A stretch of 64,000 nt of DNA, from the NCBI RefSeq assembly GCF_963676685.1, contig NC_092353.1, positions 13,334,361 to 13,398,360 of the forward strand, read 5' to 3'. The stretch's first letter is position 1. Every line of letters starts with the position of its first letter. Origin of the DNA: Mytilus edulis. Its lineage: Eukaryota; Mollusca; Bivalvia; Mytilida; Mytilidae. Shown piece after piece: positions 11,501-24,800 of this stretch. A program made the position numbers and the translations under genes. The notes under the pieces are model-generated. The model saw nothing but the letters and a program-made list of their open reading frames with translations. It ran no database searches and had not been told where the DNA came from.

Positions 11501-11979
11501 ACAAATAAGAACGTTTAAGTCATTATAATTGCCTATACAGATGGATGGAAGAGCTAGACGCTAGACAATCTCTCTCTCTCTCTCTCTTTGGTAAATGTAT
11601 AAATCTGACTGCACGTGTAAACTTGTATATATATATATTACTCTTTCAGATGTATCCACTCAAACCCCACTGTATGCCATCATACCATGATGACGTCGTG
11701 TTAGAAGGAAGGGAAGCTGACCGCAAGGTCAAACTAAGAAATTGTATATTGGATCAAGATAAAGTTGTCGCGTGGTGGCATCATGCCAAGACAACCGAAA
11801 AGTATTCATTAATAACAAATAATTGCGCCACCATGGTAATCAAAGCTTTGGAAGCTGGAAGGACGAACGAATTTGAAAAACTTCCACGTGACTTCTGGGA
11901 CATCATGATGTGGACTCCATATCGTGCATTTGAATATTGTCAAAAACTATCGAATTTACGGTTAGAGGTCACGCAGTGA
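8343..11979 (+). CDS. Putative permuted papain-like (NlpC/P60-LRAT type) hydrolase, two exons
   Basis: The function is not identified with certainty. Exon 1 is 8343-8564 (74 codons, donor GTATGT) and exon 2 is 11650-11979 (109 codons plus stop, acceptor TCTTTCAG). Both are phase 0 and give 183 residues. The first half has GHASL (His17) followed by NGTHISWWP. The second half has a tryptophan pair (AWW) and then NNCATMV (Cys133). A histidine before an Asn-Cys motif is the order in circularly permuted papain-like enzymes, so I infer a cysteine hydrolase or acyltransferase. No signal peptide or membrane segment is seen. The start is the first ATG after an in-frame TGA at 8334; an upstream exon is not excluded. 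A polyadenylation signal AATAAA lies at 12114-12119. Confidence 0.6.
8658..9487 (+). mobile_element. Pearl-like element: microsatellite plus four 169-bp cores
   Basis: The ends are ATGCCCCACC and GTGGGGCAT. A tetranucleotide tract (GTCC/GTCT/GTTC repeats, about 8700-8785) is followed by units whose motif TTCAGGT begins at 8805, 8974, 9143 and 9314. A microsatellite next to tandem cores of about 160-170 bp is the known layout of bivalve pearl elements, which are regarded as non-autonomous rolling-circle (Helentron-related) elements. It sits in the intron of the papain-like gene. Family identity is inference from architecture. Confidence 0.75.
10108..10376. mobile_element. MITE with CATACCTGCCAACT terminal inverted repeats
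   Basis: The left end CATATGCATACCTGCCAACT is matched by the inverted right end AGTTGGCAGGTATGCATATG. The 269-bp interior is non-coding. It lies in the intron of the papain-like gene. Confidence 0.85.
10555..10633. mobile_element. Small foldback, 79 bp
   Basis: ACTTGTCTCAGAAAAAAAT and its inverted match TTTTTTCTGAGACAAGT surround a stem with loop CCTGAAACAGG. It lies in the intron of the papain-like gene. Confidence 0.65.
11158..11227 (+). repeat. Solo copy of the 88-bp dispersed repeat
   Basis: Contains GACGAAACGCGCGT and CTGGTATCTATGATGAG, matching in inverted form the copies at 2036-2123 and 2401-2488. Confidence 0.65.
11569..11590 (+). repeat. (TC)n microsatellite
   Basis: About ten CT units within the intron, some 60 bp before the exon 2 acceptor of the papain-like gene. 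Confidence 0.75.
11650..11979 (+). CDS. Papain-like gene, exon 2 (residues 75-183)
   Basis: Carries EGREAD, an AWW motif and the putative catalytic NNCATMV (Cys133), then an amphipathic C-terminus with DFWDIMMW. The acceptor is preceded by a (TA)n and pyrimidine tract. The frame is open 105 nt upstream of the acceptor, but that part is (TC)n and (TA)n repeat. Confidence 0.65.
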   Translation: MYPLKPHCMPSYHDDVVLEGREADRKVKLRNCILDQDKVVAWWHHAKTTEKYSLITNNCATMVIKALEAGRTNEFEKLPRDFWDIMMWTPYRAFEYCQKLSNLRLEVTQ

Positions 11980-12113
11980 TTAGAATGACAGGGAAATTAC
12001 TGTAAAATGTATACTTTGTATTAAGTTTTTTGTGTTAAGTTTTTTTAATGACTTTGTTGTACACATAAAATTTGTTTTAGCATTCACCCGTACAATATGG
12101 GTGCAAATATTTA

Positions 12114-12119
12114 AATAAA
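12114..12119 (+). terminator. Polyadenylation signal of the papain-like gene
   Basis: AATAAA, 135 bp after the stop codon at 11977-11979 and overlapping a TTAAATAAATAAG run. Confidence 0.55.
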
Positions 12120-12281
12120 TAAGCATATGGTAGAATGCCTATTTAAGCCAGGTTAAATTGATTTTGTCTATTTACCAGATAGTAGTCTGCTTGTAAGATA
12201 GGTTAGATATTGATGATTAAAAAATTGAAAAAAAAAAGAATCATTGAATTTCACTCAATCATCAAAATACACCACTTTAGG

Positions 12282-13585
12282 GACGAAAGATACCAGAGGG
12301 ACAGTCAAACTCATAGATTGAAAATAAACTGACAACCCCATGCAAAAAATAAAAAGACAAACAGACAAATAATAATACACAAGACACAACATAGAAAACT
12401 AAAGACTAAGCAATACGAACCCCACCAAAAACTGGAGTGATCTCAGGTGCTCCGAAAGGGTAAGCAGACCCTGCTCCACATGTGGCACCCGTCAATGACT
12501 GAACAATGAATTCAAAAACAGCTACGAAGAATGAAAAATTTCTGTCAAAAATGAAGGAAACGTAATTGTGGTATAATAGGAATATACAGTTTAATAAAAA
12601 AAAAAATAGATCACACTTAAATGACTGTCCGTCACTGGGTTACGCAGAATGTTTGTTAAACCATGGAATATACTCATTAGTGAAGTTTTAAATATGTGGA
12701 CAAGAGTACACACGATGAAATTTCTCGCCTCTTTTTACTAACCATTGATTTTATGTTGATGGTCCTATATAGAAAGCTTTACTACAACTTTCACATAACC
12801 TCCATATAGTCCAAAGTTAGATAAGCCAAACTAGAATTACATGTACAACTTACAATAATTGCATACACAAAATGTTTTAAATATCAGTATAGTCGACAAA
12901 TTGCACATAGTATCGATATCTAAGAAACTAGCTTAACCAGTAAAACTTAACATCAATAAATGAACTATTGAAATAAAGTCAAGATAAGATGAACCCTTAC
13001 AATTATACGTGTACACCTTACAATCATTTATTAAATGCTGTTAACAGTTGACCTAGTGCATAACCAGGGAAAAGTTCAGATTTTCCATAACCATGAAAAT
13101 AGAGTCATGGTCAAATGATTATTTCCAGACAGACAATTATATTATGCACTAAATATAGTTGACATATTGCTTAAAGTAACAGAAAAACAGACAAACAAAC
13201 ATCGGTCAATAACTGTAAAATCGAGGTCAAGGTCATATAAAACATGCCAAACTGGCATGTTCATCGTAAATAATTTATGGATACATGAAATGAGGTTAAG
13301 GTCTAGTGAAAAATGTCAGACAGGCATGAATATAAAGGTACGCACATACCAAATAGTTATATAAAGAGATATTAAGATTTTAAAGTAGTCAATGAACCAT
13401 GAAAATGAGGCCAAGGACAATAGACACGTTGACAGACGGAATCTTAAAATTTATACTAGTAATCGAAATGGGGAATATGTCAAACAGATAACAACCCATC
13501 CAAAGAGCAGACAACAACCGCCAATGGGTTTTCAACGCAGTGACAAATTCCGCACCCGGAGGTGGTCCTCAGCTGACCCCTAAAT
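12282..13585 (+). repeat. Second, degenerate copy of the tandem-core element
   Basis: It begins with the same leader as 4930 (GATACCAGAGGGACAGTCAA), continues with ACAAGAGTACACACGATGAA, and then holds diverged units with ACCATGAAAAT motifs (about 13086 and 13396). Its end (13462-13585, GCACCCGGAGG...CAGCTGACCCC) is shared with 51605-51745. Confidence 0.7.
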
Positions 13586-15399
13586 AAACTTTTGTACTAG
13601 TTCAGTGAAAATGGACATCACACTAAACTCCAAAACATATAAATGAACTATTTTTTTTTTAAATGGGGAATGTGTCCATGGGACACAAATGATGACCCTT
13701 CTTGTCCATATCATATAGTTTAGCAAATTAACCTGACGATATCGGGATATGGGTATTTAGTCGGATCTTAACACGTACTTGTGATTTGTTTAAAACCGGT
13801 TTTAACGAAGAAATGTCGAAATGTTTAGAACTTAATTAAATCTGTTTTTGGGTAAGATGGTGCAAGCATATGATTTTCATTGCGTCTTACACTTTGAGAA
13901 GCGAATAATCTTTAGCTATTTTATTCAAATATTGTGTAAAAACGTTAATTATGAGCTATGAAAGTCAAGTGGCTCAAGCATTTTACTGAGGAAGTTTTAA
14001 AAAAATGCAAAGAAATATTTTAACAGTGGGTTAGATTTCATTAGTCTTTACTATCTATAGATTAACAACTATTGGTTGTATTTATAATTTAGAATCATCA
14101 TTGAAGGTGGAGCGCGATTGCACAGTTAATTAATTATATTGATGTGCCATTTGTATGCAAGAGTGACATTCCGTTGTATTATGTGCCAATTCGAAAAAGT
14201 TATGCGAGTATTGTCTCCCTTTAACAGGTTCATTATTTTATAATTAAGTTTAGGTTTCTGATATAAATTTGAATAGTTACAAAATGTATCAATTGAATAT
14301 ATTTCAGTTTTTGTTATTGGTGTATCAAAAACATTGATGTACGAATATAATTTCATAAATTTGAAACGTTTAAAATGATGACATACCAATATAAAGAACC
14401 GTTCATCATTTTTGAAAAAGACTATGATTGAAAATCGTATTAATTATCTTCCCTTCATGATAGATTGATAGGGAAATGAATTACTTAAAAATTTAAACAG
14501 TAATGTTGATCTTATTAGACTATTTAAATACACTGTAAAACATTATATAACTTACCTGTATGAATATTTGTGTGATGCAAAATGTATGAGAAATGTTTTT
14601 GAGAAACACTTTTTAAAAAATAATATTCTGGTACAAGAAACCGAAGGTGTCATAACATTTAATTTCTAATTATTGTGCTGATTATATATATGTGATTATA
14701 CTTAAAACATTGCTTTGTGATAATTTTGTGTAATATGTAATATATCTGTTGTATATATATGTTGAAGAATTGAATAAAGATAAAAAAAAAGATAGGGAAA
14801 TGAACCAAAGTTCTCTACAGGTAATCACAGAGAGGGACTAGAAAGCAATTTTTAATTGTAGCTTATATAACGTTAAAACAACTTCCACATTAAACAAATG
14901 TTATTATATACAAATATAAGGACCTTGTTAGCTAAATCTACAAATTTTATTAGATATTATGAATTTTTATTACAATAGATTAATATGCTATATAATAGTT
15001 ATAAACAGACATAACTGAAGAACAGTTAAAGACCACTACCAAAATATGTGCTTGTTCTAAGCCTTGTGTATAAGTTCCATAACGTTTGGTAAAGGCAAAC
15101 TCAATTCAGAACAGAAACGAAAATTTCAGCAATTAATCCATTTGTAATTGACATAACTCTAGAAGGTTTGACTGATGCAACCAAAATTCGAACCTGATCT
15201 GTGTTTTGGTAAAAATCATTGTGTATAAGTTTCTTAATATTTCATAAAGGTAAACTTAGTTAAAGAACGGAAATGAAAAAAAAACCCCAGCAAATTGACA
15301 ATTCTGGTCATATTAATTATTTTGTAGATCTTACTTTGCTGAACATTAATTATTGCTGTTTACACTTTATATCAATCTATAATAATAATCAAGATAATA
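13586..15399. other. Intergenic DNA, no gene recognised
   Basis: AT-rich, with no supported coding region. A short stretch near 13665-13700 (GGGGAATGTGTCCATGGGAC) looks like a further dispersed repeat. Confidence 0.45.
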
Positions 15400-16320
15400 T
15401 AAAAAAAAAATGCAAAATTTTGTTTTCAGTGGTAGCAACCCAGTAATGGGTTGTTCGATTCATCTGAAAATTTCAGGGCGGATAGATCTTAACCAGATGA
15501 ACAATTTTACACCATGTCAGATTTGCTGTAAAAGCTTTAGTTTTTGAGATATCAGCCAAAAACTATTTGACCACTATGTTCTATTGTTAGCCATGTTTAT
15601 CGATGGATCAAAATTTCGGATACAATTTATAAACAAAATGTGTCAAAGCGACACAAATGGCCCGTCTCCAAAAGTTTTAAAATCTGCAATTTCAATAACA
15701 CATATGGACACAAACATGATAGTAGTCCCGCATATTAAAAAATCAGCTCAAAATCTGGAGGTGTATAGAAAAATATCCGTATTTATATAACTGTCATTTT
15801 CAACAATTTTCAAAGTTGTAAACCCTTAATTTTAGAAAAGATTAGCGGAGTGGAAAGAAACTTTAGCTTGATCTGTAACTGATCATGGTTAGCTCACATA
15901 CCAAAAATCAGCCCATTATCTGAAAAAAGGTCCGTATAACTAATTTTCAATAATTTATCAAAGTCCAAAGCCTGTAATTTCTGCAAAAATTAGGCGAGCA
16001 GAACAAAACTTTAGCTTGATCTGTAACTTATCTTGGTTAACTCACATGCCAAAAATCATCCCAATATCTGAAAGCGTTTAGAAAAAAAGTCTGTTTAACT
16101 GTGATTTTCAACAATTTATCAAAGTCCAAAGCCCGTAATTTTGGCTTAGCGGAGCGGAACAAAACTTGATCTGCAACTCATTATGGAGAACTTATATTCC
16201 ATTGATCAGCCAAATATCTGAAGCGGTTTGAAACAAACTCTGTATAATGGTTTGTTGTGGAATGACGGAATTTCGGACATGGGTAAAACTATATGTCCCC
16301 GACCCCGACCACTTAGTGGC
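15400..16320 (+). repeat. Tandem repeats of about 150-165 bp, four units
   Basis: A motif close to AATCAGCCCA, with TATCTGAAAGCG downstream, recurs at 15741, 15906, 16054 and about 16205. Each unit also carries TTAGCTTGATCTGTAACT or a variant. A non-repeated leader starts near 15430 (GTAGCAACCCAGTAATGG) and the array ends at a GC-richer GTCCCCGACCCCGACC tail. Confidence 0.7.
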
Positions 16321-18778
16321 AGGGCCATAACTAGATACCCTAAGGAACATTTAGTAAAAGTTTGAAGGTATATGACCTAGTAGTTTCCAAGAAGATTTTT
16401 AAAATAGTTTCCAACGACGACGGATGCCAAGTGATGGCATAAGCTCACATGGGGCCCAAACCGGTGAGCTAAAAATGAAGTTCCCCAAGTCTGGAAAGAG
16501 AAAAAATCCACAATCAGAAACTAGTGGGTTACAAAGTATCCAATGTCGCTTTGCTTATGATTACACAACTGCATTCAAAGTATCATATAAAGGGAAAAGA
16601 TGTTGTTAGCAAATTAACAGCATAATAACTGGGAAAGTAATATCCAAAACTTTGGCTTGGCAGAACATGTCAAAAGGTCTTTGATACTGCATCTGTTTAC
16701 AAATGTTAATTGCTGAACCATGAAAATGAGGTAGTTTACTAACTCTAGAATTCAAGTATTGTAACCTGTAATTACATGGAAACGAATTAAACCAGCTGAT
16801 TGTTGAACAGGTAAGGTAAGCATCTCATTTCCAATATTTACGCCTTCAAATGAGATAAACTTGAATTCACTGAAGAATGAAAACTGAATTTTCCAAATGA
16901 TTGACATGTGCAATCTTATTTCTGTTTAATCAACCTCTAAGAAATGGGAAAGTCGAAGGCTTGTAAAACTTGGTGTATCCACAACATTTTTTTCTCTGCC
17001 AATACATGATGTTTGTACATGTTTTTTCAGGAGTTAGTTGGTGGTCCTGTAGCGTTATTCTTTTGGTAGTTCCAGTTATTCTCAGGAAGAGTTACAGGTC
17101 AGATGGATTCTTATCATACAGCCATGGGCACTTCAAATGATTGAAATAGGTTGAAAATCTAGAGATCAAGGTCAATGCAACAATGAACCAGGGCCAAACA
17201 AACATGTGTACACAAGAAATATATAAATAAGCATTCTGAGAGTATTGGATGGCAATACATAGTCCTCTTCCCGTTACAAATCAATATCTTCAACCACGGA
17301 AAAAATTATTTGAAAACGATTTGCAGTAATGATGGATGGAGGGAGTGCAAACCTAAAGCCACATTCAACTTTATTGGTAGGGGAGTGCAAATGGCGGACC
17401 TATTTCATGGACAAAGAAAATTAACAATTATCAATGAACCATAAAAATAAAGGTCAAGGTCTGAGTGATTAAGTTGTTAACAAATACAAACTAGCGACAT
17501 TCTATAATAGGAAGGCGATATTTTGATATGAACACAACAATAAATAAGTTTCTATTTTTTTATCTGTTGATATGAATGAAATGTACAAAATGATAGACAA
17601 GATCGAAAGAAAGACTAGATGAAAGGACATTCATACAAAAATGAGAATAAAATTTCATACTTCACATACATTTACAGCAAGTTGCCAGAACTCCTTTCAA
17701 AATAATTAATAGCACTATAATTAACTAGCATCTTCACATGAAGGAATAAATGTTGATATAGATACAGTGTAACAGCTCACTCACAAAACTACTGTGTATC
17801 CATGTGTTTATTCTATTGACAGGACATACTTTCAGTGGTCTTATGTGTGACTACAATACTGTACCCATAACTCAAAATTGAGCATTAGAGACAATGTTAC
17901 AGTAAAACTGAGATCATTAATCTTTTGAGAGTTATTCCAGAAATGTGGTTTTTTTTTGTTTTTTTTTAAATGAGAATGGACTGCAAGGCACTAAAATGTA
18001 CCCATAGGTACATGAAAAGACTCCTAGAACCAGTTTTTTGGAAGAAAGCATTCTTCAAACCCCCAATTCCCACATTTTTTTTCTGGAATAGCCCATGAAT
18101 AATATGCTTACTTTATACACACGACATGGCATTTTGAGCATTTACATTTTGTTATTGCACATTTATCTCTGATCTAGACTAGGATTGCAATGATGTTAAT
18201 AACCACAATACATGAGAATTAGAATTGGACAAAATATGTGTAAAAATAAATAAAGGATGTTTTAATTTTACCTCGCTAGAACAGGTTGAAACACTGATTA
18301 TTTCTTCCTAAAGAATATAGAACTATTTATAAAGCATTGGTTCAAATAAGAGATTTATACTTGTATCATTGCAACCCTAGTGTCAATTTATTTTTCTCAG
18401 TTGACAAAATTTTCCCCCCATCATTTTTATATTAAACAACTCTGTGCATCTAAGTGAATTAATTTCTGATACATCACATGGTATTAAAAATAATATAATT
18501 TAAACTTTTACAATATGTTGCCTCTTTTTAGACAAGAAATAATATATTAACAGTTTCAAAATCATAAATTCTTCCATATTAAAAATATTAGTACAATTGA
18601 GCACTTTACAAATAGACATAACATGGAAACAGTGATAGCACTTTGTAATCTATTATAATTTCTCTGCAGTATTATGCTTCTCTGTTCTCTTTAAAATGTT
18701 TCTCAGCATACAATCTCACCAAGACATCATCATAATCATTTAATTGATATCACAGTCTACTTTTACAATGTTCTAAGA
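16321..18778. other. Intergenic DNA and KPNA2 3' flank
   Basis: No coding region is supported. Since KPNA2 is transcribed leftward, part of the right end is its 3' UTR. TTTATT (AATAAA on the minus strand) at 18387-18392 and 17807-17812 are candidate polyadenylation signals; neither can be chosen from sequence alone. Confidence 0.45.
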
Positions 18779-18874
18779 TCAGAAAGAGAAACCTTGTTGT
18801 GGAATGGTTGCTGCTGCATTGAATTGATAGGCATTACCATCTGTAGATGTGGGAGCTAAACTCTCATCCTCTTC
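18779..18874 (-). CDS. KPNA2: KPNA2 last coding exon (residues 490-520)
   Basis: Starts with acidic EEDES and ends in PQQGFSF followed by TGA at 18779-18781. The short phenylalanine-ending tail resembles the human C-terminus, which ends in FNF. Confidence 0.93.
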   Translation of the reverse strand, partial: EEDESLAPTSTDGNAYQFNAAATIPQQGFSF

Positions 18875-21800
18875 CTGAAAAACGTCAAAATATTGCATTA
18901 ATATCAGTGGAACAGATTAGTTAAAGACCAAGGTATTATTTTTAAACAATTAAATAATGTGTTGGCATAAAAACAAATAATTTGAACTTTGAAAATTAAA
19001 AATATGTTTGCAATGTGGTAATTCATGTTTGTAAGTGAAATTAAAATAACCACTTTCAAAAAATAAAGGCTTTTTATATACAGTAAGTTATCTGTACCAA
19101 CACAATGCATTGACCCTATAAACTCTGGATTATAACATTCACTGAACAAATAGTTTTGTTTGTAACATGTATCAGTTAATTTTTACATCTTCAGCTTTAT
19201 AATTCATGTTGTTATTCCCCAATAATATTTTCTTTGCAAAAGAAAAATGTCTCTGAATTAAAAAACAAAATTTGAGCGACTGAATTACTAACCTCTCCAC
19301 CAAACCATTTCTCTATCAATTCTAAAGCTGCCTTGTACACATGTTCATTCTCATGGTTCTGTAAATCTTCTATCTTATCTAGACCACCACTCTCTTCAAC
19401 CATTACACATACAATCTCTTGCTGGCCTATCTTTTCTGCTGCCTATTCAATAATTGATAAACATCCATAAATTTAATTTCATGAGAAAAATTTAGCCTGC
19501 CGTTCAACCCTACATCTACCACCAGATATAAGTTAGAAAACATGGTTTATATGGGGACGGAGTCCCCAATAACAGTAGAAAATTCAATATAAAAAAAATA
19601 CGGGAAAATTTCCTGAATTTTTCATTGTACTAATGAACTCAAAATCGTTCAAATTTTTTTTGTCGCGTTTTGAAATCCCGGACCTGCGCTGAAATTTACA
19701 ATGTACTTCCTTTTTCCGGTCTCGTTTGTATGAAACTTTGAGTAAAATATATATTTATCAGTCTAGTATAAAATAGGAAGGAACGCGCAATACCAATTTC
19801 ATTTTTAATAATTCCTTGATATGAAAAAAACGTTACCTGATGAAAGCGTTTCTTTGTTTACATTGCATATGACGTCAATTTAAATAACGTCACAACTAAA
19901 TCCCTAACAACAGAACCAAAATCGGAAACGTTAAGGTATTTCCATTTCTTTTTTTTTAAACAAATATTTAAGTTACAAAAAAATAATTCATACAGACTTC
20001 GTCCCCATTTACAGGTAATGCCTGCCTCATATTAGTATTGAATCAACTTGATGAAATAAAATGTTGATCCAAAATATAGAATAAAAGGCCATAAACAGTT
20101 ATCAAGTTTGTATGGACCCTATTTTCTTCAGTTCATATTTCATTTGGACTAAGGGTCAATATCTGTTATCATAATGAAAAACAACAAGAAAATAGAAACA
20201 AATTATAGAATGAAAAATGTGCATATAACCCACAAGATGTACACATTTGACAATACTGTAACTTTCCTAATCATTGATAAATTCTAAATACTTTATAAAG
20301 TACATACTGTTATAATATTATTAACAGCATCCAGAATGACTAGTGAGACTTTAGCCTCCTTGACGGTCAGTAAATCACATAGGGGTTTGATAGCTCCCAA
20401 CTGTACTAGATAGGCTATCTGTTCAACGGTTCCTCCTGATGTCAGGTTTGTAATGGCCCAGGCTGCTTCCTTCTGACTCTTATAATCACCCTGAAACAAA
20501 ATTGGCATATATATGGTTCAGAGTGTATGACACTCATAAGATGTTACTTAAAAACTATACTCAGTTTTCACTTGGAAACTATATTACATGATACCAAAAT
20601 GCAACAACATATATGAATACTGTGAATGATTATTGTTCCTTGGATACACATTTTTATACATATATACTGATGAAACAAACAATGCTATACCATTTTTTTT
20701 CTCTCCCTAAAGGCATTTGTATACAAAATATGGTTTATACAGGTATAAGACCTCTCACAATATTGAGCAGTATATAAAAAGCTGATTAGCATGTCAGTCT
20801 CAATGGTAGCATGCATGTGAGAAAAAAACTAATATAATCACAAAGCAATAATGATTGCAACATGTGTGTTTTCAAAATAATGTGGATTTTTGTGTCATCT
20901 CTATTAAATATATGTTGTTCTATCCTTCAAATCACGGTTAGTGTACACTTTCTGACACAGAAATATTTGAATTTCTTGCAAAGAATCAATATAATCGTGT
21001 TTAAACAGTTGGTTTTCTGACATTATGGCAATGCACTACAACAACACAAACCTTGATGAGTATTTCCAGTATAGGTTGTAACAACTGTTTATCTACAACT
21101 TGTTGTATTTGAGCTGTATTTCCAGCAGTTATATTTGATATTGTCCATGCAGCTTCTTTTTGTATATTGATTTTGGGATGTTTGAGCAGTTCGTGGAATG
21201 GGTCGAGACAGTTGTGATCCAGAACAAGTTGTGTTTGGTGATCATCACCAGTAACAATGTTTCCAATAGCACGTAAAGCTGGAGTTATCACAGGGACTTC
21301 GTTACTAGCCAGTAATTCAACAAGTCTTGGCACCACACCTAAAAATATAAAATACACTTGTTTGTAAACTTATGCCATGGTTATAGATCTTCTAAATTTT
21401 ACTTTTCTTCGCCAGATGTGAAAAAAACGGTCAGATGTGAAAAAGTTGAAACCTATACATGCTTTTAAAATCAGAGAATATATTTATGCCATGATTCATA
21501 AATTAATGGGTAGTTTTGGTTGGTCTGGGAAAAAAGAAATCTGGTTGTCATAAATGTGTAACATTACTGTCATGACTATATATCACCTTTATTAGATTGA
21601 ACTTCTGCTTTGGTCATTCTGTTGGGCATGTTCATAAATTGATCATAGTAAAAGTGGAAAAGGGGTACACAACTTAATAATGCTATCTTTTTATAATTAC
21701 TACAAATACAGTATAGCTATGCTGGTGTACTTACCACTATCTACAACTTCCTGTATTTTATCATTAGTACCATCAGTGAGATAGGACAAGGCCCAGCATG

Positions 21801-24800
21801 TGTCTGTTAACACTTCTCTATCTGTGTGATGGAGTAGTCTGGCTAATGTTGGTAAAAACTGACGAACTATCTTAAACTTTGGTGGGGGATTCTTGTTTCT
21901 ACAAAGGTTGGACAAAGTCCATGTGACATTCCTCAAAAATGCAGGCTGAAAATTAGAAAATAGTTTAGAAGAATAGATTTTGTTCAAAAGTTAGTAAAAT
22001 AATATGTATGATAATCAGAAGTGCACAACAATGAGATTTCAGACTGACTTGTCTCTCTTTTTCAGGTCCAGAGCACAAAATATTCATAATGGTCACAAAT
22101 AACAGGCTACGCGAATGAATTCTATTTTTACAGGACATTCGGTCTGGTAAGCATCCTAGCTTTACCAGACCGAATGAAATTTTACCAGACCAATTTTTTT
22201 TTTACATCTAATTGTATATTATCCGACAAAAAACAACAAACATATGACTTCGTTGTGCCCTTCTCCTCCCCAAAATGCACAAATTAAAACAAAATGATGT
22301 AACAAGAGGGGATATTGTTATGAAAGTTGTGCACAATTGCTTGAATGCATTTCAGTGAAGAGTAATGCCCCATTTTGTTGGATTTTGACAATGTTTGTGA
22401 ACTAAACATAAATTAGAGTTTCTGTATAAAATATTATTTCCTGTTTCTTCTTTCTTTTTCATATATCTTTTGGTTTTCAATTCTTGTGGTTATATTTCAT
22501 AGCTAAATTTTGTGATCTGCTTGGATTTTTATTCATTTATTGTATTTAAATTGGCAAACCCGGAATTATCCTTATCCGTTCCCAGAATCTGATCCGGTTT
22601 TATTTACATTTCCGGTTGTGGCAATGATGGCATCCATTGTTGTTTTTGACAGTCGGATATGTTTTTACCCGGATTTACACATTACTGGTTGTCGATGTTC
22701 GGCATAAAGCTAGCGGTTGAACAAAATAAACATCGCTGTGATGAATAATAAAGATGAAAATGAATTTGAGATCGTTTGGCAATTTTGCTAGAATGTTCCA
22801 TGAAAAAAAACACCGGACATTCGGACTGGAATTCAACAAAATTTTACCAGACCGATCCATTATTCACCGGATTTGTCCAACGGTCCGACGTATTTCGTGT
22901 AGTCTGAAATAACTCATGGCAGTACAAGCAAATGTTTAACCCTATGACACTTAATTTACCAGTCCAAATGCATGTTCCTGTATTCAGCATTTGGTTACAG
23001 TAGCATGGTAGGATCGTGTCAGAAATTTGTTTTTGTAAATATCTAGGTTAATTGGACAAATTTTCTCTGAATTTTTCACATGTTTATGTCAGGCTTTTAA
23101 TTGCAGACTTAATGGTAGGTGTTTTTCTCATTGTTGAAGGCCTGCCAGAAACCAATAGTTACTTATACCAATTTCATTCAAATTTTCAAACATAGATAGT
23201 TGTTATTGTCCATTGGTAATAAGCACACATTTTTTTATAAGAAGTTAGACGCTCAACTTGTAAAACCTCAGAAGTTTTATCGGTGACAAAATTACTTACT
23301 GGTGTATCTGTTTTTATTAATCTTAACAGTGGTTCAACAATTCCCATCTCAGTAACATAATCCCTCAGCTCTGGTCCATCACCTAGAATCAAATATTTTA
23401 GATATTACTCATCAAATATTGATTACATAGATCACAACCTAATATTTGTACATCAAGTTTGGTTTAAATTTATTCAGAAGTTTCTTTTCATCATTATACT
23501 AGTTTTGGACATACTACAATCCAGGTGACAATATTTCATATAGTCCTAAAGGATAAAATGAGCAAATACAATTTGCAAATCAAGATAATATGATGTAGAA
23601 TTAAAATTTCAAAACCCAATTTCAAAACATGAAATATCAAATTTTATATTTACATATACAATTACAAAGTTTGCTTTATGTCCCTTTATTGGTCAACATA
23701 TGATTACAAAAACAGCTATAAAAGTGGAAACAAACTTATGACAAAATGGCAGAATTAAGACAAAAATGTCTGAGGAATTTTTCTAAAGGTTTTCCCCGTG
23801 TTCGTTTTATTGTAATCCTGACAACACGCATATCATGCTTACCTGCAATATTACCAAGAGCCCAGACAGCTTGTTCACAAACATTATGATGAGAAGATTC
23901 TAAAAGTTTTATAAATGGAGGGACAGCTCCAGCCTTGACCACAACTTTAGTTTGATCACTGGTTCCTGATGCAATGTTGGTTAAAGCCCAGGCAGCCTCA
24001 AACTGCAAATCTGGCCTGCAATTTTATAAAAGTTCAGTTATAAGCATATATAATAGAATACACAATTTCAGTCTATATTCAATACAAAAACATTTGCCTT
24101 CTTCATTTACTAAAGTCATCTGCAAGTACATTATCAACATTTTAGATGAACTATTGCTAGGAATTTTTCAATGTTGAAAGACTACTTTCAATTACAGACC
24201 AACAAACAGGAGTAAAACAATATACTCCCAAACTTCAGCTACATGGGCATAAAATATAATCACAACAGAAATAGTAACCTGTCATTGTGAGCCAGATATT
24301 CCACCATTCGAGGTATAACACCAGCATGTATGATATCATCAATAGGAGGGTTTCTTTCCTTTGACAGTAGTTTTCTTGCTCCCTGTGTACACTGCAGCTG
24401 AGTAGCAGCATCTGTACTGTTAATGCCGGCTATAATCTCAACTAATGTCAGTCCAGAGGCATTGGTCTGAAAAATTACAAAACAAAAATGAAAGTTATTC
24501 AGTTAATAGTCTAAATATTTGACAACAATAACTACTAACATGTATTTCATATCAGCTGTAGTTGTGCATCACTACATGATTTATCTAAGAGTTCTTAAAA
24601 AGTTTATATCTATTTTGCATTGCAGCAATAGAAAAAAGTGAGGATTTTAAGCAGATTTTCTTCAAGGACCAACAAGGAGAGAGTATGGGAACTGTTAAAC
24701 CTTTGTGAAAGTAATTACTTGTAATGTTCCTTAATAAAAAGTCTAATGTTTTGTATGTTTAATTACCTATCAAAGATATCAGTCTTATAATTAAGTAAAC

